Of a DNA stretch of 64,000 nt, positions 17,615 to 25,512 are shown in pieces. The stretch's first letter is position 1. Each line of letters begins with the position of its first letter. A program made the position numbers and the translations under genes. Origin of the DNA: Flavobacterium piscis (lineage in GTDB: Bacteria > Bacteroidota > Bacteroidia > Flavobacteriales > Flavobacteriaceae); assembly GCF_001686925.1 (NCBI RefSeq), contig NZ_LVEN01000027.1, positions 434,001 to 498,000 on the forward strand. The letters are read 5' to 3'. The notes under the pieces were generated by a model that did no database searches, was not told the DNA's origin, and saw only the letters and a program-made list of their open reading frames with translations.

Positions 17615-18694
17615 ATGAAATCAATACAAGAAAATGTAGCCTTAGTTGTAGGAGCAACCGGAATTGCCGGAAGTAATCTTGCCATAAAACTTATAGAAAA
17701 AGGATGGACCGTTTTTGGACTTTCCAGAAATCCTAAAAATGATATTGAAGGCTTACAACCTATTGCCGCCGATTTGCTAAATACAGAATCATTAGCCACT
17801 GCCTTAATGGATGTTGCGCCAACTCATGTTTTTTTTACAACATGGATGCGAAATGATACCGAAGAAGAAAATATCAGGGTGAATAGTGCCATGGTTCGAA
17901 ATTTATTAAACGTATTATCTCCTAAAAAATCGATTCAGCATGTTTCGTTAGTGACGGGATTAAAACATTATTTAGGGCCATTTGATGCTTATGCGACAAC
18001 AGGAACTTTACCGGAAACACCTTTAAGAGAAGAGCAGCCGCGATTGGACTTGCCGAATTTTTATTACGCACAGGAAGACGAGGTGTATGAAGCTGCAAAA
18101 AGAGATGGCTTTAGCTGGAACATCCACAGACCACACACGCTGATTGGTAAAACTGTTGGTAACGCTATGAATATGGGAACCACTTTGGCTGTTTACGCCA
18201 GTATTTGCAAAAAGGAAGGAACGCCGTTTATCTGGCCGGGTTCTGAGGCGCAATGGAATGGCGTATCTGATGTTACGGATGCTAAAGTTCTGGCCGATCA
18301 GATTATCTGGGCGGCAACAAATCCTGCAGCTCATAACGAAGCTTTTAATATCACAAACGGAGACGTTTTTAGATGGAAATGGCTGTGGCCGAAAATAGCG
18401 GAATGGTTTGATATTGAATTTGAAGGATATAAGGGAACAATACAACCACTAGAAGCCGAATTAAGCGAAAAAGATACGATCTGGAAAACCATCACAAAAG
18501 AACATCAATTAATAGAAGAGGACTTAAACCAATTGGCATCTGCCTGGCATACTGATCTTGATTTATCGCGTCCTCTGGAAGTAATGACCGATATGTCAAG
18601 AAGCAGAAAACTGGGTTTTGCTACTTATAAAGATACGAAAGATTCGTTTTTTGAATTGTTTGCTCAGTTAAGAAAGGATCAAATAATACCTTAA
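17615..18694 (+). CDS. PRISE-like short-chain dehydrogenase/reductase
   Basis: A 359-residue atypical SDR of the progesterone 5-beta-reductase/iridoid synthase-like (PRISE) type. The Rossmann motif is VVGATGIAGSNLA (about 12-24), followed by a cofactor-discriminating GLSRNP. The catalytic Lys and Tyr are in VTGLKHYLGPF and LPNFYYAQED, spaced as in PRISE enzymes rather than the classical YxxxK. Family members use NADPH to reduce activated C=C bonds in enones; the natural substrate in bacteria is unclear. Cytoplasmic. Context: 85 bp downstream of a Crp/Fnr gene, with an FNR-type operator between, suggesting a regulator-target pair. Confidence 0.85.
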   Translation: MKSIQENVALVVGATGIAGSNLAIKLIEKGWTVFGLSRNPKNDIEGLQPIAADLLNTESLATALMDVAPTHVFFTTWMRNDTEEENIRVNSAMVRNLLNVLSPKKSIQHVSLVTGLKHYLGPFDAYATTGTLPETPLREEQPRLDLPNFYYAQEDEVYEAAKRDGFSWNIHRPHTLIGKTVGNAMNMGTTLAVYASICKKEGTPFIWPGSEAQWNGVSDVTDAKVLADQIIWAATNPAAHNEAFNITNGDVFRWKWLWPKIAEWFDIEFEGYKGTIQPLEAELSEKDTIWKTITKEHQLIEEDLNQLASAWHTDLDLSRPLEVMTDMSRSRKLGFATYKDTKDSFFELFAQLRKDQIIP

Positions 18695-18931
18695 ATTAAT
18701 TAGATAATTAGAAAATGAGATAATTTTTGAATTGTCATTTACTTATATTATAATTCAATACGGGAAAGGGAAATTTTTTCTTTTGTCCCGTATTTGTATA
18801 ATACTACTTGTTGAAAAGCTATTTTTACATGTAGACTTATTTTAGCTGTTTAAGATATAGATGTTAACGTTTTATTAGGGTTGAAAGTGTTTTTTCTTTT
18901 AAAAAAATGAGCTAACTTGCCAAATAATTAA

Positions 18932-19060
18932 ATGCAATTTATAGCAATGACGATTTCAAATTTTTATTTAACAAATAATGACTTGATGAGCCTTATGGGC
19001 ACGTTATTGTATTTGCATGACGATACTTTCTTAAAAAGTTCAAAAGAGTTTATTAATTAA
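18932..19060 (+). CDS. Small hypothetical protein (42 aa) followed by a terminator
   Basis: An ATG frame of 42 codons (MQFIAMTISNFYLTNN...), or 37 if the second ATG is used. The middle (LMSLMGTLLYL) is hydrophobic and the end is charged. What supports it is the strong intrinsic terminator starting directly at its stop codon, which gives it the shape of a short independent transcript. It could equally be a small RNA. No family is recognised. Confidence 0.35.
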   Translation: MQFIAMTISNFYLTNNDLMSLMGTLLYLHDDTFLKSSKEFIN

Positions 19061-19061
19061 G

Positions 19062-19092
19062 CCCTGTCAAAACTCTGGACAGGGATTCTTTT
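19062..19092 (+). terminator. Intrinsic terminator after the 42-aa frame
   Basis: CCCTGTC (19062-19068) pairs perfectly with GACAGGG (19078-19084), 9-base loop, followed by ATTCTTTT. It starts 2 bp after the stop codon of the short frame. Confidence 0.7.
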
Positions 19093-19231
19093 CATACAAA
19101 AGGCTCATTTATTTAATCTTCAATTTTCATTGGGATTAGGATATCATTGAATGCAACACTACACAAGAGCTATAAGTGATTCAATGAAGGGTTATTATCT
19201 TACCTGTGAAATAAAGAGCAAACAGAAAGTT

Positions 19232-19609
19232 ATGTCACAAAATATCATTTTAACAACAGGAATATACGATTTAATAAAAGATCACGTAAGAAGAAAAAAA
19301 GTAACAGCAGAAGAAGAAAAATTGCTGCTTGATGAGCTTAAAAAAGCAACGCAGGTACTAAGAAGAGATTTGCCGGAAGATATTGTTTCTGTAGACCGAA
19401 GAGTAACATATAAAGATTGTGCCACCAATGAGGAAAAAACGGTTGTGTTTGTAGGCCCTGAGAAAAACAAAGTAAGTAAGAACCGAATTTCTATTCTTTC
19501 TGATGAAGGGATAGCGATGGTAGGATATAAAGAAGGAAATGTTGTAGAATGGCCTGCTAAAAAAGGAAATCTAAGACTTGAAATCTTAAAAGTAGAGGAA
19601 GTAGCGTAA
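19232..19609 (+). CDS. GreA/GreB-family elongation-factor-like protein (short)
   Basis: A 125-residue protein with the GreA/GreB C-terminal FKBP-like domain (about 48-123; e.g. VVFVGPEKNKVSKNRISILS and AMVGYKEGNVVEWPAKKG). The N-terminal region is too short for the full coiled-coil hairpin of GreA, so it may resemble Rnk-like RNA-polymerase-binding proteins that compete with Gre factors without stimulating cleavage. The ATG at 19232 (MSQNIILTTGIYDLIK) is preferred over one 27 codons upstream. Followed by a bidirectional terminator shared with the convergent amidoligase gene. Confidence 0.8.
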   Translation: MSQNIILTTGIYDLIKDHVRRKKVTAEEEKLLLDELKKATQVLRRDLPEDIVSVDRRVTYKDCATNEEKTVVFVGPEKNKVSKNRISILSDEGIAMVGYKEGNVVEWPAKKGNLRLEILKVEEVA

Positions 19610-19627
19610 TGTACTTTTTTAATGTAA

Positions 19628-19668
19628 AAACATCCCAAAAAGAAATTTTCTTTATGGGATGTTTTTTT
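19628..19668. terminator. Bidirectional terminator between convergent genes
   Basis: AAACATCCCA (19628-19637) pairs with TGGGATGTTT (19655-19664). T runs follow on both strands, so it can end both the Gre-like and the amidoligase transcripts. Confidence 0.8.
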
Positions 19669-19693
19669 ATGATGTAAACTTCTAAATCAGCTT

Positions 19694-21235
19694 TTAGTTC
19701 TCACAGAAAGCGCCAATTTGCTGCAAATGTTTTTCGGTCTGGTATTTATTAAAGTTGTCCCATTGAGGCGGAACACTTGTTTTTTGTCCGTACATCGAGT
19801 CAAGACAAATGTTGTTGTCTTTGTACATATCGTGTAAAACGGCCAGAATTTTAAAGAAAAATTCATCTAAATTTACGATAACTTCAAATTCTGATTTTAA
19901 TGTATTGTAATTAGCATCTGATGGATTTAATAATTGTAATAAATCCAGAACTTCCTGTTTTTCTTCCTCATTAATTTCCGTAGCATAACCCATTTTTAAA
20001 GTTTTAAAAACAAGATTATTCCATGCTTTGCTGTCATGTGCCCATTGTACATCAGGAAGATTCAAAGAATGCTCGCAAATTAAGATAATAGCAAAAAGAA
20101 CATCGTTTAAGTATTCGGCAGGAAACTCATCAAAACTTCTGAATTCGAAACCGCTTTGGTACATTTTTTCCTGATTAAAATCAAGACCAACTTCCGAAAG
20201 CATTTCGTATTCCATATCAGCTTCAATCTGATCTCTCCACCAAATGTTTTCTTCTTTTTCAAATTTTAGTAATTTTCTAAAATCATCAACATTATAGGTT
20301 AAAATCTTACCTTTTGGCATCGCTTTATTATACGTTCCCACGCCTATGTAGCGCGACATTGCATTTCGCATAGAACCTAAAGTAAATTTTTTGTCCAGAC
20401 TGTAAGTATCGCTTATCACGCCCATAATATCAGGACTTCCAAGAGTAGCAATAAAGAAAGGCTCAAACCATTGCAGTAAATAAATCGCATTGGCATGTGT
20501 TCTTTCGAATTCTTTATAATCTACAATCCTGCTGTCTTCGGTCAAAGACGGTAAAGTAATATGAAAATGGTAGGTTCCGTTATTAAACAAAACCAGGTTT
20601 TCCTGATTGGTCATGAACATATTAAGTCCGTTGTTGTAATCCGGAAAGTTTAATTTTCCGTTTAACACAGACGATTCATTGATCTTATCAAGGAATAATT
20701 TTTTAGTAGCTTTTAGTTCTTTGCACGATTCACCAATTGTTCTGTTCTCGAAATATTTGGTAACAAATTCGATCGAATCGCCATCAAAATGTACAGAGCC
20801 CATTGTTTTGTTTCTTTGGGTAATCATACTCTGAATGTTGTATGGCTGATCTTCAAGGAAAAGCTCCATGATCGATTTTCCCAGATATTCAGGATTTTCA
20901 GTTGGTTGTGCGCTTACTTCACCGGTTTCGGTATCGATTAATGGTTTTATCGGCGCTATTGTTTTGTGCTGATAATTGATATCGAGTTTTTCCAGCGAAT
21001 GACTGTTCATCATTCTGCTCACTTTATAGTTTTCATTCAAACCAAAAGCCTTCTTTAAAATAGGGGCTAAGCTTTCAGGTTTGTAGCATTTTCTATAATC
21101 GATACTGTATTTCTCAAAACCAATTTTTTCTTGTATAAATTCACCAGAAACTATTAGGGATTCTTCAAATTGCATGTAGGTTTCGTTTTCCAATCCTATT
21201 CCCCAATAATATTTTTTTGTCTGATTGTCTTTCAT
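19694..21235 (-). CDS. Putative amidoligase with glutamine-synthetase/GCS-like fold
   Basis: A 513-residue cytoplasmic protein with no named family that I can assign exactly, but with marks of the glutamate-cysteine-ligase / glutamine-synthetase-fold superfamily: YWGIGLENETYMQFE at 10-24 (the G.E.E metal-binding strand), FNNGTYHFHITLPS at 217-230 (an HxH strand), THANAIYLLQWFEPFFIATL at 246-265 (the helix after it) and GFEFRSFDEF at 362-371 (the late E.R...D strand). Such enzymes join a carboxylate to an amine using ATP. The nearest upstream gene encodes a papain-like hydrolase, a combination described by Iyer and Aravind for amidoligase systems that make or modify peptides. Substrate unknown. 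Confidence 0.6.
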   Translation of the reverse strand: MKDNQTKKYYWGIGLENETYMQFEESLIVSGEFIQEKIGFEKYSIDYRKCYKPESLAPILKKAFGLNENYKVSRMMNSHSLEKLDINYQHKTIAPIKPLIDTETGEVSAQPTENPEYLGKSIMELFLEDQPYNIQSMITQRNKTMGSVHFDGDSIEFVTKYFENRTIGESCKELKATKKLFLDKINESSVLNGKLNFPDYNNGLNMFMTNQENLVLFNNGTYHFHITLPSLTEDSRIVDYKEFERTHANAIYLLQWFEPFFIATLGSPDIMGVISDTYSLDKKFTLGSMRNAMSRYIGVGTYNKAMPKGKILTYNVDDFRKLLKFEKEENIWWRDQIEADMEYEMLSEVGLDFNQEKMYQSGFEFRSFDEFPAEYLNDVLFAIILICEHSLNLPDVQWAHDSKAWNNLVFKTLKMGYATEINEEEKQEVLDLLQLLNPSDANYNTLKSEFEVIVNLDEFFFKILAVLHDMYKDNNICLDSMYGQKTSVPPQWDNFNKYQTEKHLQQIGAFCEN

Positions 21236-21662
21236 TTATACTTACTTTCTTTTTTAAGGTTATTTTAATTTATAAAGTCATTTTTATTCAGGAATATAAA
21301 TTCAATCTGTTAAAACCAGAGACAAGAAACCTATAACGGATTGAGCATATTGTTGCCTCCATTATAAAAGTTTTCGTTTACTTTTAAAAATATTGGAATT
21401 TATATTTTAGATTTTTGCAATTTTATCGACTGAAACATCAATTTAGAAGTAAAATTTTATAATAAGGTTATAAAATTACTATCGTTATTAATCACTTTTG
21501 TATCAATAATTTACGCAAGAGAATAGCTAAATCACAACTTTTAGTATTCTTGTTTTTTCTAAGTTGCAAAAGTAGTTTTTTATTATCGTATTTGCAAGTA
21601 GTTAACTTGTTGATAATCAATATTTTTTTTTGAATGATGAAACAACTCTGTGAATTGCATTT
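21236..21662. other. 427-bp AT-rich leader region before the amidoligase gene
   Basis: No gene was found. On the minus strand it carries a promoter candidate at 21597-21567 and then about 320 bp of untranslated sequence before the amidoligase ATG, so the two genes of the pair are probably transcribed separately or with a long spacer. Confidence 0.5.
21567..21597 (-). promoter_or_regulatory. Candidate promoter TTG-N20-TACTTTTG
   Basis: On the minus strand, TTG (21597-21595) is followed after 20 bp by TACTTTTG (21574-21567), matching the Bacteroidota -33/-7 pattern. It points toward the amidoligase gene. Confidence 0.4.
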
Positions 21663-22400
21663 TTATTCGTGATAATACAGCACGTAGGAGGAATACAGCT
21701 CGTCATTCCACCAATCTTGCCTGATTTCTGCAAAGTAATTGTAATTGAATTTTCCGGCTTGCGATTGTAGCGGATATACTACTATACCATTTTCGCGATA
21801 GGCTTTGTGCAAATCAGTTTCGGGAACAACTGGAACAATATGTCCTGAAAGTCCTTTTTCTCTTCTTTTGGCACAAATGATTCCAATTCCGCCATTGGCA
21901 TTTACCTTAGTCTGCATTTCATCAACTGTAGTCATTCTTTCCCAGCCAAAACTCGCCCCCCATTTTGGGAACCAATCGTGTATAGCACTGGAATAAATAC
22001 GGTCTACGGTTTGCTCAAAAACAGGTTCTACATCTTGTCCCTGTAAGACTTTTTCAAGAGATTCTGGTGTCCACCAAACCGTTGGCAAGTATACTTGAGA
22101 GAAATAGCAATAATCATAAGAATATACATTGCAATAGGTATCTTCGACCGTTCTTTGATATCTTAAGTTATTTTCAACATCTAATTTTTCAATCAGTTGG
22201 GCAATACTTTCTTTTTTAGTTGCAGCATTTGTTAAATCTCGAAACGGAATACTGGAATCCATAAGAGGTTTTTCTTTCATTTCCATAGAATCCAAACGCG
22301 ATTCCGGATCAGGTAACAAATCAACTTTTTTTATTTTAGTATTCGATATTGTATTATCATCTAAGGGTAACGATGCTACTGATACAGTATGTTTTTCCAT
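21663..22400 (-). CDS. Putative papain/NlpC-like cysteine hydrolase
   Basis: A 245-residue protein without signal peptide. Residues 1-60 are hydrophilic and probably disordered. From about 75 on there is a domain that resembles NlpC/P60-CHAP type amidases: TYCNVYSYDYCYF with candidate nucleophile Cys90, the aromatic VYLPTVWWTP, NANGGIGIICAKRREKG and SGHIVPVVPE with candidate His187. The Cys-N-x-(F/Y) then G-H-I/V pattern is typical of that superfamily. It may cleave or form amide bonds in peptides or peptidoglycan; cytoplasmic location favours processing of an internal product, possibly that of the neighbouring amidoligase. Family assignment is by motif only. Confidence 0.55.
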   Translation of the reverse strand: MEKHTVSVASLPLDDNTISNTKIKKVDLLPDPESRLDSMEMKEKPLMDSSIPFRDLTNAATKKESIAQLIEKLDVENNLRYQRTVEDTYCNVYSYDYCYFSQVYLPTVWWTPESLEKVLQGQDVEPVFEQTVDRIYSSAIHDWFPKWGASFGWERMTTVDEMQTKVNANGGIGIICAKRREKGLSGHIVPVVPETDLHKAYRENGIVVYPLQSQAGKFNYNYFAEIRQDWWNDELYSSYVLYYHE

Positions 22401-22577
22401 CTTGACTGCTTAAAATTAATTGGCTTAACGTTACCTGAATTGATTATTGATGTAACGTAAATTGGTTCGCCAGCGGGTAAATGTAAGGATTTTAAATTTT
22501 CTAAATAGTTTTAGAAAAAGACAAATTGCAGAAAATAATAGAACGGGTAGGGTTAGTATCTTATTTTTAAATACAAA

Positions 22578-22604
22578 AAATGGCATACTCGAGGTATGCC
22601 ATTT
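22578..22604 (-). terminator. Strong hairpin terminator
   Basis: AAATGGCATAC (22578-22588) pairs perfectly with GTATGCCATTT (22594-22604) around a 5-base loop. On the minus strand it follows the acidic protein gene by 25 bp and ends in a T run, separating that gene from the hydrolase gene. Confidence 0.8.
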
Positions 22605-22629
22605 GCCATTTTAATTTTTAATAATTCGA

Positions 22630-23001
22630 TTATTTATCGTCTTTATTGTCATCCTGCTTGCTATTGCTGCCAGAAATATCTTTATCAATAGTTTTATCCT
22701 GATCCTCTATGCTTTCTGATTTCACCGAGGTATTGTTTTCAAGATCAATTTCAGTATTTAGATCTTCTGTAAATTTTTCCTCATATCGGTACGGATCTTC
22801 ATCCCGTGCATAATTATCATGATCAACGGGAGTTTCCTGGTCGATATAATCCGGATCACTTTCCAGAAATTCAGGAACAGATTCTATAGTAGTTCGTTTA
22901 TGTAGATCGTCGCTCTGAATGTTATTTCCATCAACTAGCGTATTTTGATCAATAAAATCAGGGTCTGTCTGACCGTATTCGTTGCTGTTTTGCTTTTCCA
23001 T
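22630..23001 (-). CDS. Acidic, Asp-rich protein with internal repeat, function unknown
   Basis: A 123-residue, strongly acidic, low-hydrophobicity protein with no signal peptide. It contains an imperfect internal repeat: DPDFIDQNTLVD (about 13-24) and DPDYIDQETPVD (about 49-60). The C-terminal third is Asp/Lys/Ser-rich and probably disordered. No domain is recognised. It is set between a strong terminator and the divergent mreB promoter region, transcribed in the same direction as the hydrolase and amidoligase genes; a functional link to them is only a guess. Confidence 0.6.
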   Translation of the reverse strand: MEKQNSNEYGQTDPDFIDQNTLVDGNNIQSDDLHKRTTIESVPEFLESDPDYIDQETPVDHDNYARDEDPYRYEEKFTEDLNTEIDLENNTSVKSESIEDQDKTIDKDISGSNSKQDDNKDDK

Positions 23002-23253
23002 AACGCTGTTATTTAAGTGATTATTAATTAATGCACAACAGAATTTGTGTGCTATTTTACAAATTTAGCGAACACTTTGAGTAAACTTTTACAGAAAAAC
23101 CAAATACAGTTTCATAATTAAAAGCTTCGCCTTTAATGTTTATTTAAAAATTATTGTAAGTAAAAGACTATTATGTATTTTTTAAGGAATACTTTAACAT
23201 CTTTAAAAAGAATAAAACAACAATAAACACCGTTCTTAAACAAAACTATATAT

Positions 23254-24282
23254 ATGGGCTTATTTGATTTTATGATAGTGGAGATAGCTATGGATTTGGG
23301 AACAGCGAATACTTTAATAATTTACGACGGAAAAATTGTTGTAGACAGTCCGTCGATTGTGGCAAGGGATATTAGAAACGGAAAAATTATTGCTGTAGGC
23401 AAAGAGGCCAGTTTAATGCAGGGCAAAACACACGAGAATATTAAAACAATCCGACCGCTTAAAGACGGTGTAATTGCAGATTTTGATGCTTCGGAAAAAA
23501 TGATTAACTGGTTTATCAATAATATACCGGAAATAAAAAAAAATCTTTTTAAGCCTTCTTTGCGAATGGTGGTTTGTATCCCCAGCGGTATTACCGAGGT
23601 TGAGATGCGCGCGGTAAAAGAGTCGTGCGAACGTGTAAATGGTAAAGAAGTATTTCTGATTCATGAGCCCATGGCGGCCGCTATAGGGATGGGTATAGAT
23701 GTTATGCTGCCTCAGGGTAATATTATTGTTGATATTGGTGGAGGAACTACAGAAATTGCGGTTATTGCCCTTGGCGGAATCATTTGCGATAAATCAATCA
23801 AGATTGCCGGTGATGTTTTCACGAATGATATCTTGTATTATATGAGAACGCAGCATAATTTATATATTGGAGACGCTTCTGCCGAAATGATAAAAATTGA
23901 AGTGGGTTCTGCAATGGAAGAACTCGAACAACCTCCTAATGATATGCTTGTTCGAGGAAGAGATTTGCTTACCGGAAAACCCAAAGAGATAAAGGTTACT
24001 TACAGAGAAATTGCAAAAGCACTCGACAAATCGATTCTTAGAATTGAAGATGCTATTATGGTAACCCTTTCGCTAACTCCGCCTGAATTGGCTGCCGACA
24101 TTTACAACACAGGTTTGTATCTCGCAGGAGGAGGAGCAATGCTTCGTGGTCTTGATAAAAGAATTTCGCAAAAAACAGATTTACCGGTTTATATTGCCGA
24201 AGATCCTTTACGAGCTGTAGTAAGAGGTACTGGGGTAGTATTGAAAAATATTGCTAAATATAAAAGTGTGTTGATAAAGTAA
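23254..24282 (+). CDS. mreB: MreB-family rod-shape actin homologue
   Basis: A 342-residue bacterial actin of normal MreB length. The phosphate loops are DLGTANTLIIYD (about 14-25) and IIVDIGGGTTEIAVIALGG (about 156-174), with the adenosine motif LYLAGGGAMLRGLDKRI near 290-306. The N-terminal MGLFDFM is the short amphipathic membrane-binding start. MreB filaments direct peptidoglycan insertion. The usual partners mreC, mreD, PBP2 and RodA do not follow; instead a terminator and a mobile-element-rich island do. It may thus be a second, orphan copy beside one in a normal mre operon elsewhere in the genome. Divergent from the acidic protein gene. Confidence 0.93.
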   Translation: MGLFDFMIVEIAMDLGTANTLIIYDGKIVVDSPSIVARDIRNGKIIAVGKEASLMQGKTHENIKTIRPLKDGVIADFDASEKMINWFINNIPEIKKNLFKPSLRMVVCIPSGITEVEMRAVKESCERVNGKEVFLIHEPMAAAIGMGIDVMLPQGNIIVDIGGGTTEIAVIALGGIICDKSIKIAGDVFTNDILYYMRTQHNLYIGDASAEMIKIEVGSAMEELEQPPNDMLVRGRDLLTGKPKEIKVTYREIAKALDKSILRIEDAIMVTLSLTPPELAADIYNTGLYLAGGGAMLRGLDKRISQKTDLPVYIAEDPLRAVVRGTGVVLKNIAKYKSVLIK

Positions 24283-24312
24283 ATTTGTCAATTGAATATC
24301 TATAACATAAAA

Positions 24313-24341
24313 AAACCTCGCCGATTGGCGAGGTTTCTATT
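24313..24341 (+). terminator. Intrinsic terminator of the mreB gene
   Basis: AAACCTCGCC (24313-24322) pairs perfectly with GGCGAGGTTT (24327-24336), loop GATT, 30 bp after the mreB stop. Confidence 0.85.
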
Positions 24342-24361
24342 TCTATTCTTTGTCGATTATC

Positions 24362-24420
24362 TTTGCGGGCACGTAAAGAATTTCCGCGCTATCGTTGCGC
24401 ATATGCGAGCGATCGGGTTT
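24362..24420. repeat. Degenerate copy of the right end of the 177-bp element
   Basis: TTTGCGGGCACG (24362-24373) and TTTCCGCGCTATCG (24381-24394), followed by GCGATCGGGTT, match the right arm of the 177-bp element with changes. It lies between the mreB terminator and the first toxin remnant. Confidence 0.6.
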
Positions 24421-24701
24421 GTGATTTTTACACTGGCTTTTCAGATGCTTTTTATGGTTTGGATCCTAAGCAACTTAAGCAATTCCAAAATTCAAATCGA
24501 ATACGGAGAATCATTACTCAAAAGGCAATAGATTTGTTATTGAAATAGAATCCACATTATATACTTGTACGTCGTGTCAAAAATTTTTACAAGCTGCCAA
24601 AATATATGGCAATTCAGAAAATAAGATTTTAGAAATTAAATTTATAGCTCATCCAGATGCAGATATGATGGGCAATGTTAAAAATATGATAAAAGAATAA
24701 T
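24420..24701 (+). pseudogene. Polymorphic toxin C-terminal remnant, possibly deaminase-like, frameshifted
   Basis: Sequence directly before the immunity gene reads as a toxin tail in two frames. The first gives YTGFSDAFYGLDPKQLKQFQ up to about 24495; the second resumes around 24510 with SKGNRFVIEIESTLYTCTSC and continues to HPDADMMGNVKNMIKE, ending at 24701. The LYTCTSCQKFL segment with CxxC looks like the second zinc-binding motif of secreted cytidine-deaminase-type toxins. The frame break and the lack of a start or delivery domain show it is non-functional as it stands. The stop lies one base before the ATG of the next gene, the usual toxin-immunity spacing. The deaminase idea is tentative. 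Confidence 0.5.
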
Positions 24702-24702
24702 T

Positions 24703-25173
24703 ATGAAAATTGAAAAACTAACTTATTTAAGAGATAACCCTACACATTACGGAAAAACAATTAATTTTCCTATAAAACCAATTTCTATTGAAGAAATAGA
24801 ACATTTAGAACAACTTTATAATAATGGTAATCTATTCCCCCAAGCACTTAGAGAATTATTGTATCTTGCGGGTAACGATTGTTATGTCTTAGACTATGCG
24901 GGTAATACTCAAGAGGAGTTACAAACAGAAGTTAGAGAATGGCTATCAAATTATAATAAAAGCATAACAAGACCTTTTTTTGCTATTGATGCTCACAACC
25001 CTGGTGAACAATTTTTATATGTTTATTTAGATGAAGGTGATAACCCTACAGTTTACCAAGCTCATTTACCAACCAGAAATGATATTTTGCCTTTTACAAG
25101 TTTAAAAAGGACTTTATCTGATTTCATCAAAGTACATGTAGACATGGTAAAAAAAGGATACAATCCCTTCTAA
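24703..25173 (+). CDS. SMI1/KNR4 (SUKH)-like immunity protein
   Basis: A 156-residue cytoplasmic protein with the SUKH pattern: PISIEEIEHLEQLYNNGNLF (about 26-45), PQALRELLYLAGNDC (about 46-60), then a Tyr/Asp-rich beta region and a C-terminal helix (FTSLKRTLSDFIKVHVDMV). SUKH proteins are the most common immunity proteins of bacterial polymorphic toxins, and pair often with nucleic-acid-directed toxins including deaminases. It starts one base after the toxin remnant stop. Because the toxin is broken, this would be an orphan immunity gene. A perfect hairpin terminator lies 50 bp downstream. Confidence 0.72.
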   Translation: MKIEKLTYLRDNPTHYGKTINFPIKPISIEEIEHLEQLYNNGNLFPQALRELLYLAGNDCYVLDYAGNTQEELQTEVREWLSNYNKSITRPFFAIDAHNPGEQFLYVYLDEGDNPTVYQAHLPTRNDILPFTSLKRTLSDFIKVHVDMVKKGYNPF

Positions 25174-25223
25174 AAATTTCTTCTGCTAATGTACACGCCT
25201 CGCTCGTGAACGCAAACTAAAAC

Positions 25224-25260
25224 AACAACTCAAAGACAAAAAGCCTTTGAGTTGTTTTTA
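25224..25260 (+). terminator. Intrinsic terminator after the SUKH gene
   Basis: AACAACTCAAAG (25224-25235) pairs perfectly with CTTTGAGTTGTT (25245-25256), followed by T residues. Confidence 0.85.
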
Positions 25261-25305
25261 AATCAAAAGAGAAAACCAAAACACGATCGCGCGGATTTAC
25301 AATCT

Positions 25306-25482
25306 CGATCGCGCAAATTTATCTCAGCAACGATAGCGCGGATTTGCAATCCGTGCCCGCAAAGATTGGTTTGTTTTCCTTGAAAATCTAAAATACGCAT
25401 TAATTTGTGTGACTTTTGTTTTAAATGATTTGTTTTTGTGTCTTACTGTTGCGGGCACGGATTGCAAATCCGCGCGATCGGG
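25306..25482. repeat. 177-bp inverted-repeat element, copy A
   Basis: First full copy of a 177-bp element with subterminal inverted repeats (left arm CGATAGCGCGGATTTGCAAT..., right arm the reverse complement apart from a GATCG/TATCG change) around an 84-bp core containing TGCGCATTAATTTGTGTGAC-like sequence. An extra partial left arm (from 25283) precedes it. Confidence 0.9.
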
Positions 25483-25512
25483 ATATTTCTAATATGAAAA
25501 ATAAACCAAATA

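Noticed and set aside
24292..24531. 79-codon frame after mreB
   Set aside because: Runs through the terminator and the degenerate repeat; the hydrophobic stretch is a frame artefact over the toxin remnant.
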